From an uncultured Clostridia bacterium (GTDB lineage: Bacteria > Bacillota > Clostridia > TANB77 > CAG-508): a stretch of DNA of 34,024 nt. The stretch covers positions 1-34,024 of the forward strand of contig CANQQQ010000018.1 in assembly GCA_947626025.1 (NCBI GenBank), written 5' to 3'. Below the pieces are notes generated by a model. That model was not told the DNA's origin. It searched no databases and saw nothing but the letters and a program-made list of their open reading frames with translations. This document shows positions 19,101-25,700 of the stretch, in pieces (position 1 is the stretch's first letter; every line of letters starts with the position of its first letter). Made by a program: the position numbers and the translations under genes.

Positions 19101-19433
19101 CTCTACTAGATAGTCCTTAGTCTCTTCCTGTCCATCATCTGTTTTTCCTTTTACTCTAAATATATAAGTTCCATCTTCTAGATCACAATTATATACTCCT
19201 TGTACAAGGCTATCACAGACTTCTATTCTTATGCCCTTTTCATTATATTCTATTTCTTCTGCCTTTGGTTCTTCTAAATCAATTCTATTATCTACCATTC
19301 CTATTTCATTTATATTTGGCAAGTTCAATACTGCAATAATAGCAACAAATACTATTAGTACTGTAACTATTATTTTTAACTTTAATATTGATATTCTCTT
19401 TACCTTTTGGCTTTTTCCTTTGTTTGACTCCAT
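7143..19433 (-). CDS. Giant sortase-anchored adhesin with GLUG, SpaA-like and Cna_B domains
   Basis: About 4,096 aa. In order: basic N-terminus and hydrophobic signal/anchor (residues 16-37); a Gly-rich region with many GGGGSGG runs (18160-18790); GLUG repeats with the FEGTFDGNNYKI-type opening (16925-18035); a short MucBP-like segment ending LRLFYDK (16690-16865); about 14 SpaA-like prealbumin domains (11060-16680), interrupted by a Gly-Ser linker (12950-13084); seven tandem Cna_B domains (8935-11060); five more SpaA-type domains (7430-8935); an acidic Asn-rich spacer; then IPKTG, a membrane helix and a KKQKQK tail. SpaA and Cna_B domains commonly carry internal Lys-Asn/Asp isopeptide bonds, so this is likely a long, rigid, wall-anchored stalk for adhesion. 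No sortase gene is in the window. The ATG at 19433 is chosen because GGAGG lies 9 nt upstream and the promoter would start transcripts near 19473; an ATG at 19478 lies upstream of that start. The ligand is unknown. Confidence 0.9.
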   Translation of the reverse strand: MESNKGKSQKVKRISILKLKIIVTVLIVFVAIIAVLNLPNINEIGMVDNRIDLEEPKAEEIEYNEKGIRIEVCDSLVQGVYNCDLEDGTYIFRVKGKTDDGQEETKDYLVELINEYEDVEYTTTSKVNLGDTSREKKMLVVKYHKNLTIGAGVTVTANTVSDLTYKKGMFLCVMGDLINNGTITMTKRGTYNEPGENVYLLKNSDGSFEYVPAVGALGGPGQSVSSHPTGEVIGAIRGRDGSSGENRATGGGGSGGAVQDVGKVTSGSGANGTSYSGGSGGGGATFASNPSETNAKGNGGAGGNGYAVAPGSTVLTKSVGSGGGAGNPAGSPGGSNYFGSAANGTGGLLTIYAKSLINSGNISSDGSNGGTAYRTGGGGSGGGSINIFYEKNITQGKITASLGIAGGKICGEGSERGGNGGYGSITINKIEQVKPYKVEHWVQDDTAVDNGNTGNITHKSTAPEGYEEIRSAEDLKNINNNLTGNYILMNDIDMTDKEWTIIGETSSTAFEGTFDGNNYKISNLNIESGNQYVGIFGYIKAGSVKNLKIENINVHTTNTTATIFVGELVGYTSDAIIENVSLTGANVITSDATNHLLYLGGVVGSQNGGTIKNVNVTTDITANGKLVEVGGVSGYVSNSTSIEYNIKNVYANVNITATDLTLTEYIGGIVGYTSSVGNESYGVNISNCCSTGNITSKKQTGYIGGIVGFATNYLTVSDSYSTLGIKGENTDSSTTTGGVGGIIGSVTGHTTLRNTYSAGKIEGTFSNTNIGGIVGVGNATTEVANSYWSTEISGTNTTSSTYGTKVTAEAMHKQTTYQEWDFTNTWEIDENEGTPYLKSLGKNGENNNENVGEAGTTFPGYRLKETDELEGKVGAIVEAEANEYDGYILNKGVKWTEETGRVTEDGDLVLRLFYDKLIETDFNIDISNINAENSTGIENTTYDITVEYLDDTTKSYIGQTTNNNGHIYIENVPGKNTMKVFFYQRSIASDYMLDSSLKFVEIKVNDVTKKIELTGLQSPDIIATIEDNTLYITQINYTKSYQNKLRINAVDSVDRSIGLGDIGYEVILPDGNIESLVTNEDGIAEISNLSAPGVGEYLYQIIQLNTVSGYKEIINVIQISITFNENGVITAVEAVNEDFRDNVTLEREIQKDTENVIANITIPQESIDGGSGLFGDYNLKIIESDLDTGEKIEGVKYKVIQKATTDGLSNTSTTTKATSSTGEAIFKVSTGDRVTFTIKRISGPSEYKLLKDELIVVIVKNEEGQFTLESPVEGVTIDNATKTIVVNRSMYKTTSENNKAISRANNTIYITKVDEYLRPLQGVTLQLRENSTGTTWDLTTDDEGLARINTGELLNQVPEYLIEKQGVLRFWITEKTVPVGYERINEDIGFEVYYEYTPEGILEVSYMNVLDGLSYYHIVNQEYDQYEAEEYMQVDIKMKVINKYASGTKLNSLQIEKVDSEDEGTKLANATFQVTLIRPDGKMRTVGTTGVNGELNIGNLYFPEGKTTVEILEKVAPSGYVLDDIPTYIYVTNTRGEITVEGATLEDGKITLKIGNTKKSSEVTYNVEIQKRDKDTLELVERTGRFNIKVTKGSQVTEYSRSTVEGKARLNGLNGRGSIKLEIQETEAPYGYKLNREIKTIYITKESLSSGISLDTIKTTDIEDISVEGNTINVTIYDEEQEESEITPELVIKKVDSDATYLGLSGAKITITMPNGRQITSTTSSLGYINLMLSSGISGRYTIEETQAPAGYNLTKKVVLDIQFDENKNITSCSVVQKLGEEYATSLINKTVTNKRITVTIGDEKTNKDEISYYRLQIFKVSNLDRFEKLDGAVLNIGIRQQYGPNYYLTKTTEYGRGLYINSLSGTGKIDIAIDELQAPIGYYRRTGTMNATIVRDRETGLMTLERGSLLNLNSNDVSIDNTSKTITIRIEDQIKEFTHTVTPSGEIDSTTPPAGKTYSSIIIENEDIDYHPIKIEGTEFEIHHLNSYISKGTTNYKGLTTISLGNTEYFSTEQYVIKNVRMTASRYVRNHDVILQIVYDSSGKMRTAQIISGEKDTLGRIVAEIDDNVNYVGRNIIKVKIRCDKRTGTGSGGYVSGSTTTPNVSQKGEGIPGTTMPGGSGWSGGSGGIGGSGGSGGSGGSGGSGGSGGSGGSSGSGWSGSSPLRPNYTVDDLPEFAVVLEKVNKYNSRIKVVNAEYMINITNESTNESVTISDTTNSAGKISLSDLIGFGNFKITISETESPEGYLLDEHVKTIRVNRDATSQIITILEQDLGENGTVRIDNINKIIKLTIQETPATIGFAILKQDYDDEQIALKNAKFEIKDNETESTYELVTGEEGMGYTNLPIKEDGKHKFTIREVQAPSGYNTLGKELTLTVTYTNGLIAEAEISGDADRAYVTTQDEEYVEINVLDSKKEEGPTYSVELIKSDAYYSSITFENAKIKVDIDNEKGQQGITKTALTNEDGKIYINNVHGSGEVTIKITELEPPPGRRFDIKEKQVILNINEENGWIKLEKGTSNVDVYIDHESNKITIRVRNYPDGTFIIGANKVDSVDNDLLLLGAKYSVRLEDSGTTYVMGQYSNGLLALQDLPIPSTQTKGTYTYIITETEAPFGYELDKTPIVLKVTVEKVNGINFITNAYVESGNAEVTTFGDEYVHLTLKDTATEVDASERYGINIFKVDSVDYEYTLAGTMLGVYVEAQSGEKYYKEIITDSNGKINLNDITGTGLIKVTIQEMQGRTNYKLKSVPITITFTRDPVTKEIEIISTNIEGTFVNQINGNVNILFTNELDLEKAVRVPVTAVWDDNNDSANRRPDRVELQVKRGEEVVASKTIDPSHANPDNEGEWKHTFTDLPKYDEDGNEIEYTVDEVVVGDGDYYYEKNIDQSTGTITNTYTPPEEERKTNLTVTKIWDDNNNARNKRPAQITVQVKKGTNVVRSKTIDSSYAKVGNSNEWQYTFTDLPRYEENGNEIVYSVDESITDANGIFYAKSIVGNTITNRFRLPEGQAGKTSITVTKLWVDSNNARNKRPDKITVQIKDGDRIVTEKEMPTTDRNITFTVDKYDENGDEIEYTVGEAEVRKGDLSYYVSSIDQRTRTITNTFRDIEETKSLTITKVWNDNGNRAGKRPEQVVLKVLENGQVVERATVGQQDNWKHTFSLPKYDSDGNERQYTMDEEEVEVGDLYFYEKSFNSATNTIINTFRVPNEKVYLTVKKVWVDENNIAEKRPTEVVLKVLENGSQVKSAKVSETDNWQYTFELEKYDANGNIRRYTIDEAEVNPGDLYFYEKYIDEITNTITNTFRVPEVNIDLIVTKEWVDNGNIAGKRPNRVVLKVLENGEEVSRAKVGQTDNWKHTFSLPKYDNRGNLRHYTIDEEEVNANELYFYEKYINEETNTIINTFRVPNENVDITVTKEWVDNNNAEGRRPHSVILKVLKDGEEVGRAEVTQDDDWKHTFTLPKYYENGDLRTYTIDEEEVNENELYWYVKSINELTNTITNIYTDVDPSERIDVSIRKVDAITKLGLRGATIVLIDENGIERAVVTDINGYAIFSGLEKGKTYTYKETIAPGGYTLNTGVYSFRINEDGTIEDIYGNRIIENDRIRVGITIKKYEAGTANVLAGAEIGIFDEEGNLVVIDGVSLKAVTGEDGQITFEGLEPGRYKYMEIKAPTGYILDRTVYEFVVHEDGTVTFEDSENSIDGILYNNKWLIDMSIRKIDAITKIGLEGATIVIIDENGVQLTAVTDENGYAHFSGLEVGKTYRYKEIIAPSGYTLNENEYSFRVNEDGTIEDIYGNRIIENIPIEGEDPGEIEDRIKVTIRKLDIETGIPLMGAIIAVYDENGNEIARGTTNEDGEIIFTGLEKGKTYAYKEVVAPKGYGLTRESYTFSITGDGLVIYGENNGIIYNARIRADVAILKYELGTIIPVRGAVIGLFDEKGNPICDETGEQIKYSTRADGFVIFHDLEPGTYQYKELEAPKGYKLNETMYKFIVSEEGVAIYGENEGIIYNERIEGDPIGDKDDNETTNEKDNNENNNTQTGFLPESIPKTGQEIINIILILTVAVTTISTMSYYTVWFYKVKKQKQKEASKNIENFMSKKR
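7146..7310 (-). other. Sortase cell-wall sorting signal
   Basis: The motif IPKTG (7296-7310) is followed by a hydrophobic helix of about 20 residues (IINIILILTVAVTTIS and onward) and a basic tail. This is an LPXTG variant with Ile in first position. It predicts cleavage between Thr and Gly and covalent attachment to peptidoglycan, or use as a pilus/polymer subunit if a class C sortase exists elsewhere. Confidence 0.92.
7430..8935 (-). repeat. Five SpaA-type prealbumin domains near the wall anchor
   Basis: The units start with IRKVDA-, IKKYEA-, IRKIDA-, IRKLDI- and ILKYEL-like segments and share GLE-GKTY-YKE--AP-GY and GNRIIEN or GIIYNA endings. Units 1 and 3 are close copies (both end EDIYGNRIIEN), and units 2, 4 and 5 form a looser group. 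The lysine after the first strand, the Glu in YKE and the C-terminal Asn are those expected for an intramolecular isopeptide bond. Confidence 0.8.
8935..11060 (-). repeat. Seven tandem Cna_B domains
   Basis: Each unit of about 95-105 aa begins VTK-W-D--N---RP, has a W-(H/Y)TF-LPKYD-NG core, then YT-DE and ends TNTI-NTF. Units 4-7 are most alike (VVLKVLENG; LYFYEKYI), which suggests recent duplication. Six units have Lys before the Trp, Glu in the -DE motif and Asn in the last strand, the usual isopeptide triad. The first unit (about 11020-11055) has TAVW, with Ala in place of Lys. Confidence 0.87.
12950..13084 (-). repeat. Gly-Gly-Ser tandem repeat linker
   Basis: About 45 residues made almost only of GGS units, flanked by GSGWSG on both sides. 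The underlying DNA is a run of near-identical 9-bp units built from GGA/GGT/GGC and TCA/TCT/TCC-type codons. It splits the SpaA-like series into blocks of nine and five domains and must be a flexible hinge. Such a tract is prone to length change by slippage. Confidence 0.88.
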
Positions 19434-19479
19434 AAGAATCTTCCTCCAATTAATATATAAATATAATGTTTCTTTCACT

Positions 19480-19508
19480 ATTATAATAATTAGAATTATT
19501 AGTGTAAA
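19480..19508 (-). promoter_or_regulatory. Promoter of the giant adhesin gene
   Basis: On the minus strand TTTACA (19503-19508) and TATAAT (19480-19485) are separated by 17 nt. A start near 19473 gives a leader of about 40 nt before the ATG at 19433. Confidence 0.82.
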
Positions 19509-19529
19509 TGTTATAATTCGCCAAAAAGC

Positions 19530-19565
19530 AATAGATTTCGCGCTTTTTAATTACGGAAATCTATT
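19530..19565. other. Intergenic hairpin between the two giant genes
   Basis: AATAGATTTC (19530-19539) and GAAATCTATT (19556-19565) form a perfect 10-bp stem with a 16-nt loop. On the minus strand it is followed by GCTTTTTGG, so it may act as a weak second terminator for the upstream giant gene. It lies upstream of the adhesin promoter. The rest of 19434-19779 holds the promoter, a terminator and a GC-rich palindrome; no gene is seen. Confidence 0.6.
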
Positions 19566-19674
19566 ATATCTATAATTATTTTTTTATTATTAAATTTGTG
19601 TTTCTATTGTGTTATATTTCATAAATTTCTTTAGGGAAACTCAAGAAAGCGGTTTTTGATAGTCTTCTCTATAA

Positions 19675-19710
19675 ATAATAAAAAACCGAAAGAGCACATT
19701 GTGCTCTTTC
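19675..19710 (-). terminator. Terminator of the RCC1/cadherin-like giant gene
   Basis: GAAAGAGCAC (19688-19697) and GTGCTCTTTC (19701-19710) form a 10-bp stem with a 3-nt loop. On the minus strand it is followed by GG and a T-rich tract (TTTTTTATTATT). The stop codon of the giant gene lies about 70 nt upstream of it. Confidence 0.88.
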
Positions 19711-19765
19711 CGGGCGGCCAATGTATTTCTTTTTTTGCGGGCGGCCAATGGCCGCCCCTACATTG
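19711..19765. repeat. GC-rich REP-like palindrome with direct repeat
   Basis: The 13-mer CGGGCGGCCAATG occurs twice (19711-19723 and 19738-19750). The second copy is half of a hairpin, GGGCGGCC-AAT-GGCCGCCC (19739-19757), nested in a wider pair CAATGTA (19719-19725) / TACATTG (19759-19765). Its base composition is sharply unlike its AT-rich surroundings. Palindromes of this form between genes recur in many clostridial genomes (my recollection, not checked). It sits between the stop codon and the terminator of the giant gene. Confidence 0.72.
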
Positions 19766-19779
19766 TATTGTGCAATTTT

Positions 19780-22700
19780 TTATTCATCTTCTTTGTTTTC
19801 TGTAGAATTTATAGAATTCGGATCTACCCATTCTTCATATTCTGCCTTTTTTCCATAGTTTTTCTTTAAGATAGTTCTATCTGTCATGTCTATTGTTCCG
19901 TCTTCATTTAAGTCATACTTTCCTTTCTCTTCTTTGTTGTCTTCTGTGATTTCTATTCCTAAATTTGCATTTAGTTCTACTAAGTCTGCTATTTCGATTT
20001 CTCCGTCTTCTACCTCTTCTCCTGCTATTAATTTGTGTTCTTGTATTTCTACTATTAATCCTGGTGTTATCTCTATCTTTGCTACTGTATAACTCAAATA
20101 TCCTGGTTTTTCTATTACTACATCATATGAGCCTACTTCAGTTATGTCTAATACATAGCTTCCATCTTCTTCTGTTTCTATTTCTCTATCTAGTACTAAT
20201 TCTTCCTCTACTTCTTGTGTTTCTCCATCTTGTGGTAATTTTTCTTGTCCTACTTGTTCTTCTAAGTCTTGTACTTCGTCTCCTCCTAATGGGTCATCCT
20301 CTTTCTTCTTTCTCTTGTATAATTTTACTTTTGCCATATATTTCTGCTCATAATTCTCTGTTATTATTGCTCCCATTATTTGTGTCTTCTTATACAATAT
20401 TAATGTGTAAATTTCTTCGGTTGTTCCATCTTCTGATGTTACTCTTATTTCTTTTTCTACTTTGATTGTGTCTTCTCCAAATGGTTCATTAAATGTTAAA
20501 TATCCTTCTCCATTATTTTCATCTACTTCTATTCTTGCTTTGTCATCTCCTGCAAAGATTTGTACTTCTGCATTGAATTCATCTTCTGGCATATAATATG
20601 TATACACATTTTCTTCGTTCTCTACTTCTGTACCATTTACTACTATTCTTCCTATACTTGCATCATCTGATAATCTTATTAAGTTTATATTAAATGTATC
20701 TGTTGTTCCATCTACTGCTGTTACTACTACTGGTACTGTCGTTCTTTCAGCTAATAAACTTAGTTCTATTTCTATTGTACTTGTTCTTCTTTCTGGCTCA
20801 TTATCTGATATTTGTACCATCGCAAATTCATGTGTTGTTTCTACTGTTATTTTTACTCTTTCTGTTTTTCTTAGTATTGGTACTTCATATATGTGTACAT
20901 CTTCTGGTTTTGGATCTCTTGGTTCATCATCTACTTTTACTAGTTTTAGTGTTGTATCACTTGATTTTCTTACTATTCCTAATGTGTAGTAACTATAGTT
21001 TTCTTCATCTAAGTATACTTTTACTGTATAAACATGCATTTCTTCTTCTGGTTGTAATGTTATTTGTATTGTTAAGTTTCCGTCTTCAAGTCCTTCTTCT
21101 ATTAATGAAGCTTCCATTTGTCCTTGGTCTGTTATTTCTCCATTTACTAAGAATTCTCCATCATATACTGATATTTTTGCTCTATTATTTACTGCCATTA
21201 AGTATACTTCATAATCGTCTTTAGTATTGTCTACTATTGCTGTATATGTTCTTGCATCGTAATTATAATTTGTTACTTCGTTATCATCTACTAATACTCT
21301 ATCTAGTTCTGTATTGTTTTCTATTATTCTTATATATAAGTAGTATCTCGCTGTCTTTCCTGATTGACTTATTACTGTTATTGTTACTTTCTTTGGTGAT
21401 ACATCTGCTTCTATTGTTGCTTGTGCTTCTTTTAATTTTTCTTGTTCATATCCTATTCTTACTGTCGCACATTCATCGGTTGCTATTGCTTTTACTAATA
21501 CTTGATCTGGCTCGTTTATTGTTGCATGATAATATCCATCACTTCCTAATTGTGCTTCCTGTTCATCTACCCATACTTCTTTTAAGCTATTATCTGCTGA
21601 TAGTTTTGTTAGGATTATCGTATATTCTTTTGCCTCCCCTTTTTCTGATATTACTTTAAATCTTATTTCTGTTACTTTCTCTGGTGTATCTACTGTAAAT
21701 GTTAATGTTCCATTTCCTTGGTATCCTGTTAATATGTTTACTTCTGTTGTGTTTATTACTTCTATTGTTGATTTCTCGCTTTCTGCTCTTATTTCTACTT
21801 TGGCATTTTCACTTTCTGCTGGTATATATTTTTTGTATGTTATTTTGTCTTCTTCTGCATTTACATTTTCTTCATTTACTTTTACCATTGATACATTATT
21901 ATTTGAGTTTAGTATCTTTATTGTTAATGTGTATTCTTGTTGTGCTCCTGTTTGTGCTATTACAATTATATTTACTTGCATTACTTTTTGTCCATTTACT
22001 TCATATGTCCTTGTACTACTTTGTGGTCTTGCTTCTTCCATTCCTATTGAAACACTGCTTGTACTTGCTCTTGCTGTTGCTATTATTTCTGCTGTTTCTG
22101 CTTCATCTATTATTACTTCATAATTATTTGCCTCTACTTGTGTTGCTCTCTCTCCATTTACTACTATGCTCTTTAATGTATTATCTGATGATTCTTTGTT
22201 TAATTTTATTGTGTAATGTTTTTCTACTCCTTGCTCTGATGTTATCTTGAATTTTATTGTTGTTACATCTTCTGGTGTGCTTACTTTGAATTTTAGTGTT
22301 CCTTCGTTTAGGTTTTCATCTGTTATTGTTAGGTTATCTCTATTTGTTATTTCTATGCTTGCACGATTTCCATCCATTCTTATTTCTATATCTGCTTCTT
22401 GACTTCCGTTTGATATAAGTTGTATGTATGTTACTCCATCATCTTCTGGGTCTACATTGTTATCATTTACTTTTACATGTGCTATTCTATTATTTGTTTC
22501 TATTATTGTTATTATTAGTTTATATTCTTTCTGTTCCCCATTTTGTGCTGTAACTGTTATTGTTATTTCCATTGTCTTATCTGTTGTTAACTGCATCGTT
22601 TTCGTACTTACTCTATCTTTTTCGTCGTCTTCTTCTATTTTTACTTTACTTGTGCTTGCTTCTGCCTCTGCTCTTATTTCTGCCATTCCTGTTATAAATC

Positions 22701-25700
22701 CATAAACTTCATCTATTATTCCTATTTGATCAGTTACTGTTATTTCATAGGTATTGTCACTTGTCTTTATTGCCTCTTGTCCACTTACAGTTACTTTCTT
22801 TAAGCTATTATCTGCTGATTCTTTTGTTAGGATTATTGTATATTCCTTTGTTTCTCCTCCTTCTGCTGTTATTCTATATTTTATTGTTGTTATATCTTTT
22901 GGTGTGTTTACTGTGAATTTTATTATTCTATCTTGTGATTTGTCTATATCTCCTACAATTTCTATGTCTGTTTCATTTATTATTTCTATACTAGAATACT
23001 CACTTTGAACTTCAATTTCTATATTTGCTGTTTCTCTATAACTATCTAATAGTTTCTTATATGTTACTTTGTCTGGTTCTACTGTTACTTCTTCTTCATT
23101 TACTTTTACGCATGAAGTTCCTGTATTTGTATCTAGTATTATTATTGTTAATTTATATTCTTCTGTTGTTTTTCCATCTTCTGCTTTTACTACTATTGTT
23201 ACTTCTATTTTCCTTTGTCCTGCTGCATAGTATTCTTTTGTTGTACTTTGTGAATTTTCATTTTCTCCATCTATTGATATACTACTTTCACTATGTCCTG
23301 TTGTTGCTACTACTGTTGCTAGCTCTTCTGTGTCTTTTATCTTTGCTTCATAATTTTTTCCGTCTTCTGTAGTTGCGTTTTCTCCATTTACTGTTATACT
23401 TCCTAATGTTGTATCTGCACTTAATTGTTTTATTTCTATTGTATATTCTTTTGTTGTTCCATCTTCTGCTTCTACTTCTACTTTTACTATTGTTGTCTTT
23501 CCTTCTCCCTCTAATGTTACTTCTTTTGTTATTGTTTGAGTATATGTTTCTCCTTCTATTGTTACTTTTGCTCTCTCTGATAATGTTTTTACCATTATTT
23601 CTGCTGTTGGTAATGTGTTATCTATTGTTATTCTATATGTACTCGTTTCTTCTTCATATTCTGTTACTGTTTCTCCTGCTACTGTTATTGTTTCTATATT
23701 TGTATTATCACTTTGTCTTTTTACATATAACTTATATTCTTTTGTCTCCCCATTTTCTGATTTTACTGTTATTGTTACTTCTTGTGTTTCTCCTTCTGCT
23801 ACATATACTTCGTCTATTAGTGTTCCTTTTTGATATTCTCCTTCATGTCTTACTAATTCTTCTCCTTGATTATAGTCATAATCTATTTTTACTTCTGCAT
23901 TTTCATCTTCTAGTTTTATCTCTAATGGATATTTCTCTTTCTTTGATACTTCTACTTTGTATGACTCTGTCTCCTCTGTTGCTTCTTTTTCATCAACTTT
24001 TACATATTTTATTCCTATATTTGTTGATTTTAATTCTATTACCAAATCATAATCTTTTGTTGTTGCCCCTTCTACTGATGTTACTCTTATTATATAGTTT
24101 TGTGCCTCTCTATTTATTGCTAAGTTTTCTTCTGATAATGTTCCTGTTCCTTGTGCTATTATTGTTTCTTCTCCATTTTCTATTTTTATTAATTTTATCT
24201 CTGCTCCTACATTTTCTGCTATTATCTCTACTTTTGTTGTGTCTACTATATTTACTCTTGCTATATATTTATCTCTTGCTTTTGTTGTCTCTTCTTCTGA
24301 TACTTTTACACTTGTTAAGTTCGTATTTCCTACTTTTATTATATGTATTACATTTCTTCCTATCGTTCCATCTTCTGCTTTTACATCTACTTCTATTGTT
24401 CCTTTACTTACGTCTATTCCTTTTGTTATCTCTCTTTGTGTATAAGCATCTTCTCCTTCTTCTGCTAGTTTTATATATGCGTTTTGATTGTTTGTTACTA
24501 ATCTTACATTTATATTATCTATTTCTTCGTCTACATATATTGTATATCCATTTACTCTTTGTATATCTTCTGATTCTATTGTCTTTATACTTGTATCGTT
24601 TGATTTCTTCTCTAATATTAATGTATATACTTTTGTTGTTCCATCTTCTGCTTCTACACTTATTACTACTCTCGTTCTTTCTCCTATTGTTTCTACTGTT
24701 ACTGTATTTTGAGTTTGTACATAGTCTGAATCTTTTATTTGTACTTTTGCATTACTATCTGCTAATATTACTTCTACGTCTGCTTGGTCTACTCTATCTA
24801 TTTTTAGATAATAGTTTCCATCTTCTTCTGGTTCTACTTGTTGTGTATTTGCAGTCGTTGTCGTTACTGTTAGTGTATCTATTTCTGTATTGTTTGATAA
24901 TCTTGTTATTGTTAATGTGTATTCTTCTATTGTTCCATCTTCTGCTTCTACTTTTATTGTGTATGTTTCTGTTCTTCCTTCTATTGTCTTTTCTACTGTT
25001 ATATTATCTGTATTGTCTGTTTCTCCATCTAGTGTTACTTTTGCGCATCTATCTTTTGCTTTTATTTCTATTGTTGCTTGTTCATCATTTGCTTTTATGC
25101 TTGCTTCATAGTCTTTTCCATTTGCTGATGTTGCAACTTCACCATTTACTACTACACTTTCTAATGTTGCATCACTTGATTTCTCTTCTATTTCTAGTAT
25201 GTATTCTTGGCTATCTATTCCATCTTGGGCTATTACTTTAATTGTTACTGTTGTTATTGAGTTTTGTTTACTTATAGTTACTTGGCTACTTCCTACATCT
25301 TCTTGTCCGCCATTTATACTTACTTTTGCTAAGCTGTCTTTCGCTATTGCTTCTATATTGAATTGGTCTCCTCCTACTCTTATTTCGTATTTGTTTTCTT
25401 CTTGGTTATATGTTGCTACTTCTCCATTTACTGTTATTTGTTCTAGTTGTACTTCATCTGGTAGTCCTACTATTTTTAATGTATATATTGCTATTTCTCC
25501 ATCTTCTGCTTGTATATATATTTTACTCTCTGTCTCTCTTGAGTCTATTGTTACTCTTTCTATTGTTGCATGCTTATTAAAAGTATTATTGTCTATTTTA
25601 ATACTTGCTAATTCATCTATTGCTTGCGCTTTTACTTCTACTTCTGTCTCTGCTGTTAATAAGTTTACTAAGTATGTTCCATCTTCTTGCCTACTTGCTC

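Noticed and set aside
19434-19478. ATG at 19478 as start of the giant adhesin
   Set aside because: It lies upstream of the predicted transcription start (about 19473) and has no ribosome site; the ATG at 19433 has GGAGG.
19434-19680. Cyclic-di-GMP riboswitch upstream of the adhesin
   Set aside because: Common before clostridial adhesin genes, but the leader is about 40 nt and no conserved riboswitch core is visible upstream.
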